A stretch of 64,000 bases of DNA from NCBI GenBank assembly GCA_015059435.1, contig SVAJ01000001.1, positions 400,001 to 464,000 of the forward strand, read 5' to 3'. This document shows positions 1 through 7,996 of this stretch, piece after piece. The DNA comes from Bacillota bacterium (GTDB taxonomy: Bacteria > Bacillota_I > Bacilli_A > RF39 > UBA660). The notes below the pieces were generated by a model. The model saw only the letters and a list, made by a program, of their open reading frames with translations. It had not been told where the DNA came from and searched no databases. Both the position numbers and the translations under genes were made by a program. Every line of letters starts with the position of its first letter. The first letter of the stretch is position 1.

Positions 1-1113
1 TTCTATTGTTATTGTTGAATTTACTGGTACTATTTGAATAAATGTGTTTCCATCATTTACTTTTACTTCTTTACCATTTAAATATGTATATTTTGTTTTA
101 TCACTTCTAGATGATTTAGTCCATTTTATTGGTAGAGCATATCCATTAGTTATATAATAACCTTCTCCACTTCCTGTTGTAGATAAATCTTGTCTTCCAT
201 AACTATCTAGTTGTGAATTGCTTACTCTTTCTATAATTATATTTTTATAATGAAGTTGTTGTTTACTTTCCTTATCTATATGAGCAGTACCATTCATAGA
301 TCTTAAGTAGTATCCATTTTCACTATTATAATCATAGCTTCTTACTTGGTATGTAGAATATGACATACTAATACTATTTGCAGTTAATAGATTAGGATCT
401 TTTTCTTCTACTTTTTCTTTTTTTCCTGTTTCTTCATTTACTACAGTTTTTGTACTTACAGGTTTATCTAAATTAACTTTATCTGTTGTATAGTTTAAAA
501 GTTTCCAATTATCAGTTTCTGTATTATACTTCTTTTCTTTTGCATAACTATATACTTTATCTGTGGTTGTAAAAACATTATGTGGTGCTGCTATAGTTTT
601 TTCTCTCCAGAATGGTATACTATCATATAGTCCATTTATATTATTTACCCCTAAAGACTTAATATCATTTTCAGCATATGTACTCCAACCAAAGTGTGTA
701 TATATTGCATCACTTTCTAAGGCATAATCTAAGAAATAATGTCTAGAACTTCTAACTGGTCCTATTAAATTAACATCTTGATCTTTAAATAGAGCCATTA
801 TTCTAGTTAATCCACCTTCTACAATAATTTCATATGTAATATAAGATTTTTGTAATCCGGCATGATTATTATTACCAACATTATTATCATACATAACTGC
901 TATAGGTCTTTTATTACTATCTTCATCTACTATAGTTAATTTCTTTTTTTCTATAGGGATAACATTTTTAATTTTCTTTATTGGTTCTTCTCCAGTAAAA
1001 AATAAATAGTATACTGCAACTCCTACTATTATTAGTAAACTAAAAACAATTACTGCTATTCTTCTTTTTTGATCTTTACTTTTTCTTTTCTTACCTTTTC
1101 TTTCAGAACTCAT
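1..1113 (-). CDS. DUF3048 (YerB-like) membrane-anchored protein, 3' end cut off by window
   Basis: The reading frame is open from an ATG at 1111-1113 to the left edge, giving 371 codons without a stop, so the C-terminus lies outside. The start is preceded by AGGTGA. The protein has a short basic N-terminus, one membrane segment (about residues 19-41) and then an extracytoplasmic domain. That domain matches the DUF3048/YerB family: RPIAVMYDNN, an ITYEIIVEGGLTRIMALF stretch and IGPVRSSRHYF. The family is known in Bacillus as a lipoprotein or membrane-anchored protein of unclear function. Here the anchor is a transmembrane helix, with no lipobox seen. The family assignment is confident; the function is unknown. 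Confidence 0.85.
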   Translation of the reverse strand, partial: MSSERKGKKRKSKDQKRRIAVIVFSLLIIVGVAVYYLFFTGEEPIKKIKNVIPIEKKKLTIVDEDSNKRPIAVMYDNNVGNNNHAGLQKSYITYEIIVEGGLTRIMALFKDQDVNLIGPVRSSRHYFLDYALESDAIYTHFGWSTYAENDIKSLGVNNINGLYDSIPFWREKTIAAPHNVFTTTDKVYSYAKEKKYNTETDNWKLLNYTTDKVNLDKPVSTKTVVNEETGKKEKVEEKDPNLLTANSISMSYSTYQVRSYDYNSENGYYLRSMNGTAHIDKESKQQLHYKNIIIERVSNSQLDSYGRQDLSTTGSGEGYYITNGYALPIKWTKSSRSDKTKYTYLNGKEVKVNDGNTFIQIVPVNSTITIE

Positions 1114-1168
1114 ATTATCACCTGATTTTATTTTAACATACTTTTTTATTTTTTTATATATTTATAAT

Positions 1169-1191
1169 TTATCCACAAAAATTGTGGATAT
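1169..1191. repeat. Palindrome of two inverted DnaA-box-like 9-mers
   Basis: The structure TTATCCACA-N5-TGTGGATAT lies between the divergent DUF3048 gene and tRNA-Trp. The left arm is a perfect DnaA-box consensus; the right arm read on the minus strand is ATATCCACA, one mismatch away. The same architecture recurs at 29160-29182 and 59151-59173. No plus-strand gene ends upstream of it, so it is not an obvious terminator here. Confidence 0.6.
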
Positions 1192-1211
1192 TTCTTTTAT
1201 ATATAAAGGTA

Positions 1212-1240
1212 TTGAATATTATTTTTTTGTATGCTATAAT
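1212..1240 (+). promoter_or_regulatory. Sigma-A promoter of tRNA-Trp
   Basis: TTGAAT (1212-1217) and TATAAT (1235-1240) are separated by 17 bp, with a TGC just before the -10 box (extended -10). The expected start is about 15 nt upstream of the tRNA. Confidence 0.8.
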
Positions 1241-1262
1241 CTATTTGTTCCAAAAAATTTAT

Positions 1263-1336
1263 AGGGGATTAGTTAAATGGTATAATAATGGTCTCCAAAA
1301 CCACTGTTGCGAGTTCGATTCTTGCATCCCCTGCCA
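1263..1336 (+). tRNA. tRNA-Trp (CCA anticodon)
   Basis: The acceptor stem pairs AGGGGAT (1263-1269) with ATCCCCT (1326-1332), followed by discriminator G and an encoded CCA (1334-1336). The anticodon stem TGGT/ACCA encloses the loop CTCCAAA with anticodon CCA at 1295-1297. The T arm carries GTTCGATTC. This tRNA reads UGG only, which agrees with UGA being a stop in this genome. It sits alone with its own promoter and terminator. Confidence 0.95.
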
Positions 1337-1347
1337 TTAAGATTATT

Positions 1348-1378
1348 AAAACTCTAACTTTGTAGTTAGAGTTTTTTA
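1348..1378 (+). terminator. Rho-independent terminator of tRNA-Trp
   Basis: The stem ACTCTAACT / AGTTAGAGT (1351-1359 with 1364-1372) has a 4-nt loop and a T6 run. The flanking A-run could let it also serve the XRE gene that ends at 1394 on the minus strand. Confidence 0.85.
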
Positions 1379-1393
1379 TTTTTAATATGACAA

Positions 1394-1987
1394 TCATTCA
1401 TCTTCTATTGGTTTAGCTTCACTTCTTTCACAAGTTCCACCATTATTCTTCACATAAGCATCTATAACATCTAATGTTTGATATGCATCACTATACTTTT
1501 CTAAACCAGTTATATTTGCTAAGTAACCATCTCCGCCTGCTTCTTTAATTTCTCCTGTTGTTTCAAAATAGTTAAATTCGTATCCATATGTTTCATTATG
1601 AAGATTACATTCAATAGAAACATTCATTAATCTTCCAGAATTCTTTTCATGGATATTTTTAAAAACAATTCGTAATGTAATTAGAAGAATTGGTACAACT
1701 ATTATAAAGATAACTATAAATTTAATTAGTTTTAAAATTAAGCCAGCTAGTTTTTCAGTATTAGAAGTTTTTTCAACTAGAACATTTTTAATATCATTAT
1801 CAGTTAATTCATCTAAACTCACATTAAATATTTTAGATAGTTCTTTTGATTGTTTTAAATCTGGTGATGTTTCTCCTAATTCCCATTTTGAAATAGTTTG
1901 TCTTGCAACACCTACTTTTTCAGCAAGCTCTTCTTGAGAAAGACCATTTTTCTTCCTTAAGTCCATAATCTTTTTTCCAATTTCCAT
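1394..1987 (-). CDS. XRE-family DNA-binding protein with a membrane segment
   Basis: The N-terminal about 60 residues form a typical XRE/Cro helix-turn-helix (LRKKNGLSQEELAEKVGVARQTISKWELG). It is followed by a single membrane segment (LIKFIVIFIIVVPILLITLRIVF) and a C-terminal domain with two cysteines that I do not recognise. The layout suggests a regulator tethered to the membrane with an external sensor part; that is inference. The ATG at 1987 was chosen because GAAGGG lies about 6 nt before it; an in-frame ATG 6 nt upstream and a longer frame (to 2011) have no suitable RBS. The gene ends in TGA. Confidence 0.8.
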   Translation of the reverse strand: MEIGKKIMDLRKKNGLSQEELAEKVGVARQTISKWELGETSPDLKQSKELSKIFNVSLDELTDNDIKNVLVEKTSNTEKLAGLILKLIKFIVIFIIVVPILLITLRIVFKNIHEKNSGRLMNVSIECNLHNETYGYEFNYFETTGEIKEAGGDGYLANITGLEKYSDAYQTLDVIDAYVKNNGGTCERSEAKPIEDE

Positions 1988-2109
1988 AATCATCCCTTCT
2001 TTCAAATACAATCATATGATATTTAAAATTTATTCTCTACCAATTTTCACTGGAATATTCGCCCGTTTTGATAACATTTAAACTATATATATCTATTTTA
2101 CCATAAGAA

Positions 2110-2138
2110 TTGAATATTTTTCACATTTCCTGTATGAT
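2110..2138 (+). promoter_or_regulatory. Sigma-A promoter of candidate small RNA
   Basis: TTGAAT (2110-2115) and TATGAT (2133-2138) have a 17-bp spacer. No credible reading frame follows before the terminator at 2256-2288. Confidence 0.6.
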
Positions 2139-2144
2139 CGTAAT

Positions 2145-2288
2145 ATTACTAACTTATGAGAAGTTTTACTACTTCAAATTAAGAAGTATAATAGTTATGT
2201 AAAGGTATTAAAAAAGTTTTATACCCCTATGATTATCGTGCCATTTAGAATATTAAAACACTAGTTTAATTGCTAGTGTTTTTTATTT
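2145..2288 (+). ncRNA. Candidate small RNA of about 140 nt, three hairpins
   Basis: The 2012-2341 gap holds a promoter (2110-2138) and a strong terminator, with no coding frame between them. The predicted transcript contains a hairpin TACTTC/GAAGTA (2170-2188) and a GGTAT/ATACC hairpin (2204-2225). It ends with an intrinsic terminator whose stem ACACTAG/CTAGTGT is followed by T6. The next gene (2342) has its own extended -10 promoter downstream of the terminator, so this looks like an independent transcript rather than a leader. I do not recognise an Rfam family (not 6S, SRP or tmRNA by eye). The alternative is a short unrecognised leader or attenuator. Confidence 0.45.
2256..2288 (+). terminator. 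Rho-independent terminator ending the 2145 transcript
   Basis: The inverted repeat AAAACACTAG ... CTAGTGTTTT is followed by a T-run. It lies 54 bp before the next gene start. Confidence 0.75.
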
Positions 2289-2311
2289 ACTTATGATGAA
2301 TTCTAAATAAG

Positions 2312-2320
2312 TGTTATAAT
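2312..2320 (+). promoter_or_regulatory. Extended -10 promoter of the 2342-3713 operon
   Basis: TGTTATAAT (TGN plus TATAAT at 2315-2320) lies 21 bp before the ATG; the -35 region is weak. The predicted 5' leader is only about 15 nt and holds the GTGAGG ribosome binding site. Confidence 0.55.
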
Positions 2321-2341
2321 TATAAAGAAAGTGAGGTTTTT

Positions 2342-2734
2342 ATGAAAAGAAGTTATTGGATCATAATACTGTTTATTGCAATAATCATTCAATCAATATT
2401 TATAGTTAACACTTATCGTTCAGATCAAGATACTACATTATCTAATAATTATTATGTAGTATTTAAAGGAGAAACTGGTGAGAGAGTTAATTCTACTTAT
2501 TTATATATTAGTAAGAAAAAATATAAGTATGTAAATACTATTAGTAATTCATCTGGATTTGATAGTGCTAATTGGAATGAAGAAATAATAAAAAAAGGAA
2601 CACTAAAAAAGAAAAAGAGAATGAAAATATTTGACATTGTTGAAAAACATGGAGCATACTCGTATGTTAAATATCAAAATGGAGAAATAGTTTCTATAGA
2701 AGAATTTAGAAAGAGTTTTAAAAATGCAAAGTAA
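2342..2734 (+). CDS. Small membrane-anchored protein, unknown family
   Basis: This is a 130-residue protein with one N-terminal membrane segment (about residues 6-24, isoleucine-rich) and a lysine- and tyrosine-rich extracytoplasmic domain. I do not recognise a family. It is preceded by GTGAGG. Its 3' end overlaps the start of the acyltransferase gene by 11 bp, which indicates translational coupling. It may be an accessory to the acyltransferase, for example a surface-modification helper; that is inference from the overlap only. Confidence 0.65.
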   Translation: MKRSYWIIILFIAIIIQSIFIVNTYRSDQDTTLSNNYYVVFKGETGERVNSTYLYISKKKYKYVNTISNSSGFDSANWNEEIIKKGTLKKKKRMKIFDIVEKHGAYSYVKYQNGEIVSIEEFRKSFKNAK

Positions 2735-3713
2735 GAGAGAATATTCATTTGATATTTTACGAGTAATTGCAATGATCATGGTAGTAACTATCCATGTTTC
2801 TAATGTCTATTCTAGAAGTTTTGGAATAATTAGTAATTCTTCTTTTATTATTTCATTAGTATTTAATACTTTTTCTAGAATTAGTGTTCCAATATTTTTA
2901 ATGATTAGTGGTGCTTTACTACTTGATAGAGAGTTTAATAGAGAGAAATATTTTAAAAGAATACGTAAGTTTATAATACTAATTATAGTATGGGATATTA
3001 TTTATTTAATATGGGAGTATTTATATTTGGGAACTACTTATACTAATTTATATAAATTAATATTTACTCCTTATAGGGCTCATTTATGGTTCTTATATAC
3101 AATATTGATTTTATATATAATCCAACCTATATTAAGATTAGTACTATTAAAATCATCTACTAAAGTTAAGACTATACTTTTATCTTTATGGATATTGTTT
3201 TCTACAGGAAGCATGCTTAATCCTACTTTAGCTCAGTACTTTACTATATTTAGTTATATGGGATTCTTTGTAGTTGGTAAGTATTTATATGATTATGTTA
3301 AGTCTAATGACTTAAGAAAATATAATATTATTTTAATTATTATTTCTCTTATATTATTTATAATGAGTATTATTTTAAATTATCAAACATCTATTAGAAC
3401 TAATATGTTCTATAATTTATTCTTTGCTTATAGAACACCATTTATCTTTATACCTTCTATTTCAATATTTACTCTTATAGTTAATAATTATAAAAAAGAT
3501 TCTATCAATAAATTAGTAATGCTGTTATCTGATTTATCATTAGGTGTATATTTAATACATGGAATATTTTTAGATATAACTGTAGAACTATTTATATATC
3601 CTAATTTTAATTCTCTAATCGCTATACCTTTATTTACACTAATAATTTCTATATGTAGTATTATTAGTATCTATATTATAAAGAAAATAAAACTTATCAA
3701 TCAAATAGTTTAA
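2724..3713 (+). CDS. Acyltransferase 3 family membrane protein (OafA/WecH-like)
   Basis: This 329-residue protein has about ten membrane segments. The N-terminus REYSFDILRVIAMIMVVTIH carries the R and H typical of the acyltransferase-3 family (PF01757). Later motifs (ISVPIFLMISGALLLDRE, HLWFLYTILILYIIQPIL, SLGVYLIHGIFLD) also fit. Such proteins O-acylate extracytoplasmic polysaccharides or lipids; the substrate cannot be told. It starts inside the 3' end of the preceding gene, so the two are co-expressed. The family assignment is firm. Confidence 0.88.
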   Translation: MQSKREYSFDILRVIAMIMVVTIHVSNVYSRSFGIISNSSFIISLVFNTFSRISVPIFLMISGALLLDREFNREKYFKRIRKFIILIIVWDIIYLIWEYLYLGTTYTNLYKLIFTPYRAHLWFLYTILILYIIQPILRLVLLKSSTKVKTILLSLWILFSTGSMLNPTLAQYFTIFSYMGFFVVGKYLYDYVKSNDLRKYNIILIIISLILFIMSIILNYQTSIRTNMFYNLFFAYRTPFIFIPSISIFTLIVNNYKKDSINKLVMLLSDLSLGVYLIHGIFLDITVELFIYPNFNSLIAIPLFTLIISICSIISIYIIKKIKLINQIV

Positions 3714-3743
3714 AAAAAATACTAACATTTGTTAGTATTTTTT
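3713..3743. terminator. Bidirectional terminator between convergent genes
   Basis: The stem AATACTAAC / GTTAGTATT (3718-3726 with 3731-3739) is flanked by A8 and T-run. It serves both the acyltransferase (+) and the LRR peptidase (-). Confidence 0.85.
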
Positions 3744-6585
3744 ATTCTTCCGTTATAACTTGTTCTGGAATATAGTCGTCTGATTCTGTTTCTTCTGTCT
3801 CTGCATAATCATCAGGTGTTTCTACTTTTTCACTAACTAAGTTTAGAGACATATTAATACTGTTATAATATGTTTGAATTATTACTCTTGGATTATATGG
3901 ATCACTTACATAAACCTTTTTAGCTTTTTTATCAGCACGACCATTCTTCATATTATTCATTTGAATATTTTTCATTACAATATTTCTTATATAGTAATTA
4001 TTACTAATATCAAGCGCTACTGTATATATATCATATGGTAATGCATAATCGCAAGATACACCATCAATATAAAGTCCTATGTTTTTTTCTGATGCCATGT
4101 CTTCAAAATTCTTTAATTCCTCAATTGTATAAGAATTATCATTATATACATCTAGCCACTCAGATTCAGTATTTTTGATTAATTGTCCAATGTTTTTGAA
4201 ATTAGGATTTTTAGTAGTATTAATATATGAAATTTTAGATAATCCATTTAAATCTGTTGATTCACTTATATTACAATTACTAATATTTAAAAACATTATT
4301 GTACTTGGTAATTCATATTTTTCTATTTTATCATTTCCAGATATTGATAAAGTTGTAATATTTTTTAGACTTGATAATCCACTTATATCAGTTAAATTAT
4401 TATTATCTACACTTAATGAATATAAATTATTTGAATCTCCTAAATCATTCAAGTCAATTAATTTATTATCATTAACAGTTAATACATTAAGATTTCCAAG
4501 TAATGATATATTTTTTAGACTTCTTAATTCATTCTTATCTAAGTATAAATAATGAACATTTGATAATTTAATTACTTCATCTAAATTTGTTATGTCGCAA
4601 TCATTTAATGTAACTGCATATAAATCCTTAATACCTTCAAAATTTTCTAGTTTTTTATTACCTGTTAAATCTATTGATTCAAGGAATTTATTATTAAATT
4701 TTGATAAGTCAGTAATTTTATTCTTAGAAAGATTAACACTTCTTACATCTAAGTTATTAAGTATACTTATATCACTAATATTATTATTTTCTAAGTTAAT
4801 ATAATAAAGATCTTTTAATTCTTCTAATTTAGATAAATCATTTATATTATTATTTTCTAAATATAGTGCATATATTCTTTGATCTTCTTTTAGTTTTAAC
4901 TCATTTAAATCGTTTAATGATGTATCTCCTAATTTTAATTCATATAAAAAATTACCAATTTTGATTGATTTGTGATTTAAATTTTTATTCTTTGATAAAT
5001 CTAGAGACATTAAATGTTCTATTTTAGATAAATCTTCTACTTCATTTAAATTACAATTACTTAATTCTAGTGTTGATAATTTTTTAAGTTCACTATATCC
5101 AGATACTTGTTGATTGTTATTTAAATTTAAACTATATAAATTTTCCATTGTTATTAATGAACTAACATCATCTATATCATTATTTGATAAATCTACTACT
5201 GATAAGTTTCTTAGAGTGTTTAAATATGTTACATCAGTAATATTATTTTTAGATAAATCTAAAACATATAAATTACTAAATACTTCTAGGCCAAATAAAT
5301 CATATGATGTTAATCCTCTATTAGATAAATCTAATGATGTTATTTTTGATAGAGCTGCTTCACTTATATATTCTTCTCCATCAATATTTGTTATTGCATA
5401 ACTTAAGTTTTCATAAATTACACTTTCTACTATTACACTATCTAGTGAAGATATTTTAATTAGATCTTCTTTTGATGTTGAAATAACACCAGACATTGAA
5501 CTTTCTATATATTGATCATCATATGATACATAGAAGTAACCATCTTTACCATATCCTTTTCCCCATGAATTTAAGATAATATAAGCTCCATCATGTTTAG
5601 GCTTGTTTCCTTCTGGCCCTCTAAAATTATCTTTTGAGTAATTATCATCCCATCCTACAATTGATATAGCATGATCTGGAAAACAATCTTTATCACAATA
5701 TATATTTTCTTTATCGATACCTGATGAAGCTATAACAGCATATACAGAACCATTTTTCATTATATGTTGTTTTACTGTATTTCTAAATTCTTCTACTTCT
5801 TCTTCGGATACATCTTCTAACTTGTTATCTTCTTTTCTTACTGATGGAAAATCTACAGTTTTAGTAATATAAGCTAATTCATCTAAATCAGTATATTTTG
5901 AATATTCTTCTTCTGTATGTTCTCCATATTTTACATCACTTTCTTTTACAAATCCGGATAAAAGAGCATAATCAGTGAAAATATCAAAATTTCCACCATC
6001 ATGAACTTGTCTATATCCATACATTAACTCTGATGTCATATAATCAACATGTGATTCAGAAAAATCTTGTTCTCCTAGACCATGTAATTGCATATTTGTT
6101 TCTAATGATTTCATAGAAGCAAAATCCCAACATAATCCATATCCACCTTGATCTTCTACTCTTAATTTAATTTTATCTTTTAAATTATATTTTTTTGGTA
6201 GTTTCTTATCATCAGTGTAATCGTTATCTTCCTTGATATCATCGATAACAGTTATAGGTACTTCTTCTTTTCTTGGAATAACATCTATTTTTTCTTTTTC
6301 TTTTTCACTCATTTCCTGATATTTTTTATATTCATCAGAATATGCTTTTTCTTCTAATTTTTCGATATTAGTTTTCTTATCCTCAATATTAATAACTTGT
6401 TTTTGAGTATCAGATAATTGATCTATAGAATCAATTTGTGTATCTCTGATTATTTCATCTGGTACATTTGAATAAAAGAAAATTCTATAAATACCAAATA
6501 TTATTAATATTGATACTATTACTATTCCAGTTACTAGTAATATAATTGTTTTGTTTTCTTTCAAAAACGTTTTAAACTTCTCCAT
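3742..6585 (-). CDS. Membrane-anchored papain-like (C1A) cysteine peptidase with leucine-rich repeats
   Basis: The protein has 947 residues. An N-terminal membrane segment (about 13-37) is followed by a charged linker (to about 125). A C1A peptidase domain (about 130-360) then shows the full catalytic set: Q146 and C152 in DQGGYGLCWDFA, H305 in DHAISIVGWDD and N339 in NSWGKGYGKDGYFYVSY. From about 400 to 830 there are many SDS22/internalin-type leucine-rich repeats (LDLSKNNITDVTYL and similar). An unrecognised C-terminal domain with an acidic, glutamate-rich end follows. It probably acts outside the cell, with the repeats choosing a protein partner or substrate; that is inference. The start has AAAGGAG upstream. 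C1A peptidases are uncommon in bacteria and this fusion is unusual. Confidence 0.9.
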   Translation of the reverse strand: MEKFKTFLKENKTIILLVTGIVIVSILIIFGIYRIFFYSNVPDEIIRDTQIDSIDQLSDTQKQVINIEDKKTNIEKLEEKAYSDEYKKYQEMSEKEKEKIDVIPRKEEVPITVIDDIKEDNDYTDDKKLPKKYNLKDKIKLRVEDQGGYGLCWDFASMKSLETNMQLHGLGEQDFSESHVDYMTSELMYGYRQVHDGGNFDIFTDYALLSGFVKESDVKYGEHTEEEYSKYTDLDELAYITKTVDFPSVRKEDNKLEDVSEEEVEEFRNTVKQHIMKNGSVYAVIASSGIDKENIYCDKDCFPDHAISIVGWDDNYSKDNFRGPEGNKPKHDGAYIILNSWGKGYGKDGYFYVSYDDQYIESSMSGVISTSKEDLIKISSLDSVIVESVIYENLSYAITNIDGEEYISEAALSKITSLDLSNRGLTSYDLFGLEVFSNLYVLDLSKNNITDVTYLNTLRNLSVVDLSNNDIDDVSSLITMENLYSLNLNNNQQVSGYSELKKLSTLELSNCNLNEVEDLSKIEHLMSLDLSKNKNLNHKSIKIGNFLYELKLGDTSLNDLNELKLKEDQRIYALYLENNNINDLSKLEELKDLYYINLENNNISDISILNNLDVRSVNLSKNKITDLSKFNNKFLESIDLTGNKKLENFEGIKDLYAVTLNDCDITNLDEVIKLSNVHYLYLDKNELRSLKNISLLGNLNVLTVNDNKLIDLNDLGDSNNLYSLSVDNNNLTDISGLSSLKNITTLSISGNDKIEKYELPSTIMFLNISNCNISESTDLNGLSKISYINTTKNPNFKNIGQLIKNTESEWLDVYNDNSYTIEELKNFEDMASEKNIGLYIDGVSCDYALPYDIYTVALDISNNYYIRNIVMKNIQMNNMKNGRADKKAKKVYVSDPYNPRVIIQTYYNSINMSLNLVSEKVETPDDYAETEETESDDYIPEQVITEE

Positions 6586-6677
6586 ACTTCCTACTCCTTT
6601 ATATATTATTAATCAACCCGTACCGCCTATTATGTTTTAATGATAACATACTTGATATGAAAAATAAATTACTAAAT

Positions 6678-6706
6678 TTGATTTTTTTTATAATATATGT
6701 TATAAT
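6678..6706 (+). promoter_or_regulatory. Sigma-A promoter for the 6729 gene
   Basis: TTGATT (6678-6683) and TATAAT (6701-6706) have a 17-bp spacer and an extended TGT before the -10 box. The start point is predicted at about 6713, which rules out the in-frame ATG at 6657. Confidence 0.75.
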
Positions 6707-6728
6707 ACCTCTCCGAGGTGGAGGTAGT

Positions 6729-7103
6729 ATGAATTCTAAGAATTATTTAGCCTACAGAAAAAACGTAGAAAAAAATTTACAACCTAATTTTGATAATTTA
6801 GTAGTCGGAGAAATACTTTATACTGAAAAAGGAGAAAATTCTTCTATTATTTATAATAAAGTAAATAAGAAATTTATTTTCCAAAAAGTAGAAATGGATA
6901 GTAGTATAAAGTATAGAGAAGTATTTTCAGGAATGATCTTTAATAAATTAGAAGGTCATAATAATAGTCCTTATATTATTAATGAAGAAGAATTATTAAA
7001 TTATATAGATTTAAATAATACTGATATAACTATGCTTAATCTAGTAGAAATTTCTGATCAAATTAATGAAGTTAAGAAAAATAAAAAGAATTTGTTTAAT
7101 TAA
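6729..7103 (+). CDS. Hypothetical cytoplasmic protein
   Basis: This is a 124-residue protein of no family I recognise: no signal, no membrane segment, mixed alpha/beta, rich in N, E and K. The ATG at 6729 was chosen over one at 6657 because the promoter -10 box (6701-6706) lies between them. In addition, GAGGTGGAGGT sits just upstream of 6729. It is monocistronic and ends in a terminator shared with the convergent DUF1848 gene. No function can be given. Confidence 0.65.
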   Translation: MNSKNYLAYRKNVEKNLQPNFDNLVVGEILYTEKGENSSIIYNKVNKKFIFQKVEMDSSIKYREVFSGMIFNKLEGHNNSPYIINEEELLNYIDLNNTDITMLNLVEISDQINEVKKNKKNLFN

Positions 7104-7116
7104 ACAAATTCTTTTT
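7083..7116. terminator. Bidirectional terminator, palindromic
   Basis: A near-perfect palindrome (AAGAATTTGTTTAATTAAACAAATTCTT) flanked by A5 and T5 overlaps the last codons of the 6729 gene and the stop of the 7115 gene. Confidence 0.8.
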
Positions 7117-7993
7117 ATTTTGTTCTCTCTTTAATAACATCATCACTTTGTAACTGTCCTATTAAAAGTGAGGAATTAGGATCATGTCTTTTCATATTAT
7201 TTTTTACTTTAGTTTCATCATAATTAGCATAACAATATTTACACATATGATTACAACTATTATACACACCTATATCTACAGTTTCTGCACAACTACATTT
7301 TCTAGCTTTCCAACTTTTATATATTTTACCAGTAAGTTTAAAAGCTAATTCTCGAGATATACATTCTCCTTTTATAAATCCATATTCTGTTAAATTTTTC
7401 TCTTCAAAGCAAGTTTGAACAGTCATATTATTTTCTTTAGCACTTTTACTAAAAGAAGTACCTATTTCTTTATAATCAGATTCAGTTAATTCTTTAAAAT
7501 TTAGAACATTATAATTTTTTCTAACATTCTTATAATCATCTATAAAAGATATAACTATTTTATTAACATAACCATTTAATAAAGTACACATTCTATCAAA
7601 TACTTTTTTATGGTAATTAATATTATATTTATCACTAATAAATACTGGATCATATCTTACTACTACATTATCACTACCTAGTATTTTAGATATTTCTTTT
7701 ATACTTTCTATTACTTCTTTTTTATTTGGAACATTTGGTTCTATATCTTTTAAATATGGAGTTAGAGTTACATGAAATAAAATTGGTTTATTTATATCTT
7801 TTAAATACTTAACAATTGGTTTAGGATTTTTTGTACAAAATAGAATTAAGTCTACATTATCAAATTTAATTCTACTTACTAGTTTAGGATTAAAAGGATT
7901 TCTTACATCTACATAACCTTCATTATACCTGTTTATAAACCATTCAGTATAAAAAGCAACTATGTCTGTTCTACCACTAACATTTAATATCAT
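7115..7993 (-). CDS. DUF1848 family protein
   Basis: The protein has 292 residues. Family hallmarks are the N-terminal NVSGRTDIVAFYTEWFINRYNEGYVDVRNPFNP, VDLILFCTKNPKPI, VVVRYDPVF, and a C-terminal cysteine cluster CSCAETVDIGVYNSCNHMCKYCYAN. The cysteine pattern resembles an iron-sulfur or zinc site. The family has been discussed near radical-SAM and spore-photoproduct-lyase-type proteins, but no reaction is established. It starts 3 bp after the zinc-ribbon gene and follows a uracil-DNA glycosylase gene, all on the minus strand, so the three are probably co-transcribed. A DNA or nucleotide repair role is a guess from context. Confidence 0.85.
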   Translation of the reverse strand: MILNVSGRTDIVAFYTEWFINRYNEGYVDVRNPFNPKLVSRIKFDNVDLILFCTKNPKPIVKYLKDINKPILFHVTLTPYLKDIEPNVPNKKEVIESIKEISKILGSDNVVVRYDPVFISDKYNINYHKKVFDRMCTLLNGYVNKIVISFIDDYKNVRKNYNVLNFKELTESDYKEIGTSFSKSAKENNMTVQTCFEEKNLTEYGFIKGECISRELAFKLTGKIYKSWKARKCSCAETVDIGVYNSCNHMCKYCYANYDETKVKNNMKRHDPNSSLLIGQLQSDDVIKERTK

Positions 7994-7996
7994 ATA

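Noticed and set aside
4175-5401. Plus-strand open frames across the LRR peptidase gene
   Set aside because: They are antisense to the repetitive LRR coding frame, which has the catalytic motifs and a good RBS; no independent start signals.
6657-6728. Longer N-terminus for the 6729 gene starting at 6657
   Set aside because: The promoter -10 box (6701-6706) lies within it and the strong RBS is just before 6729.
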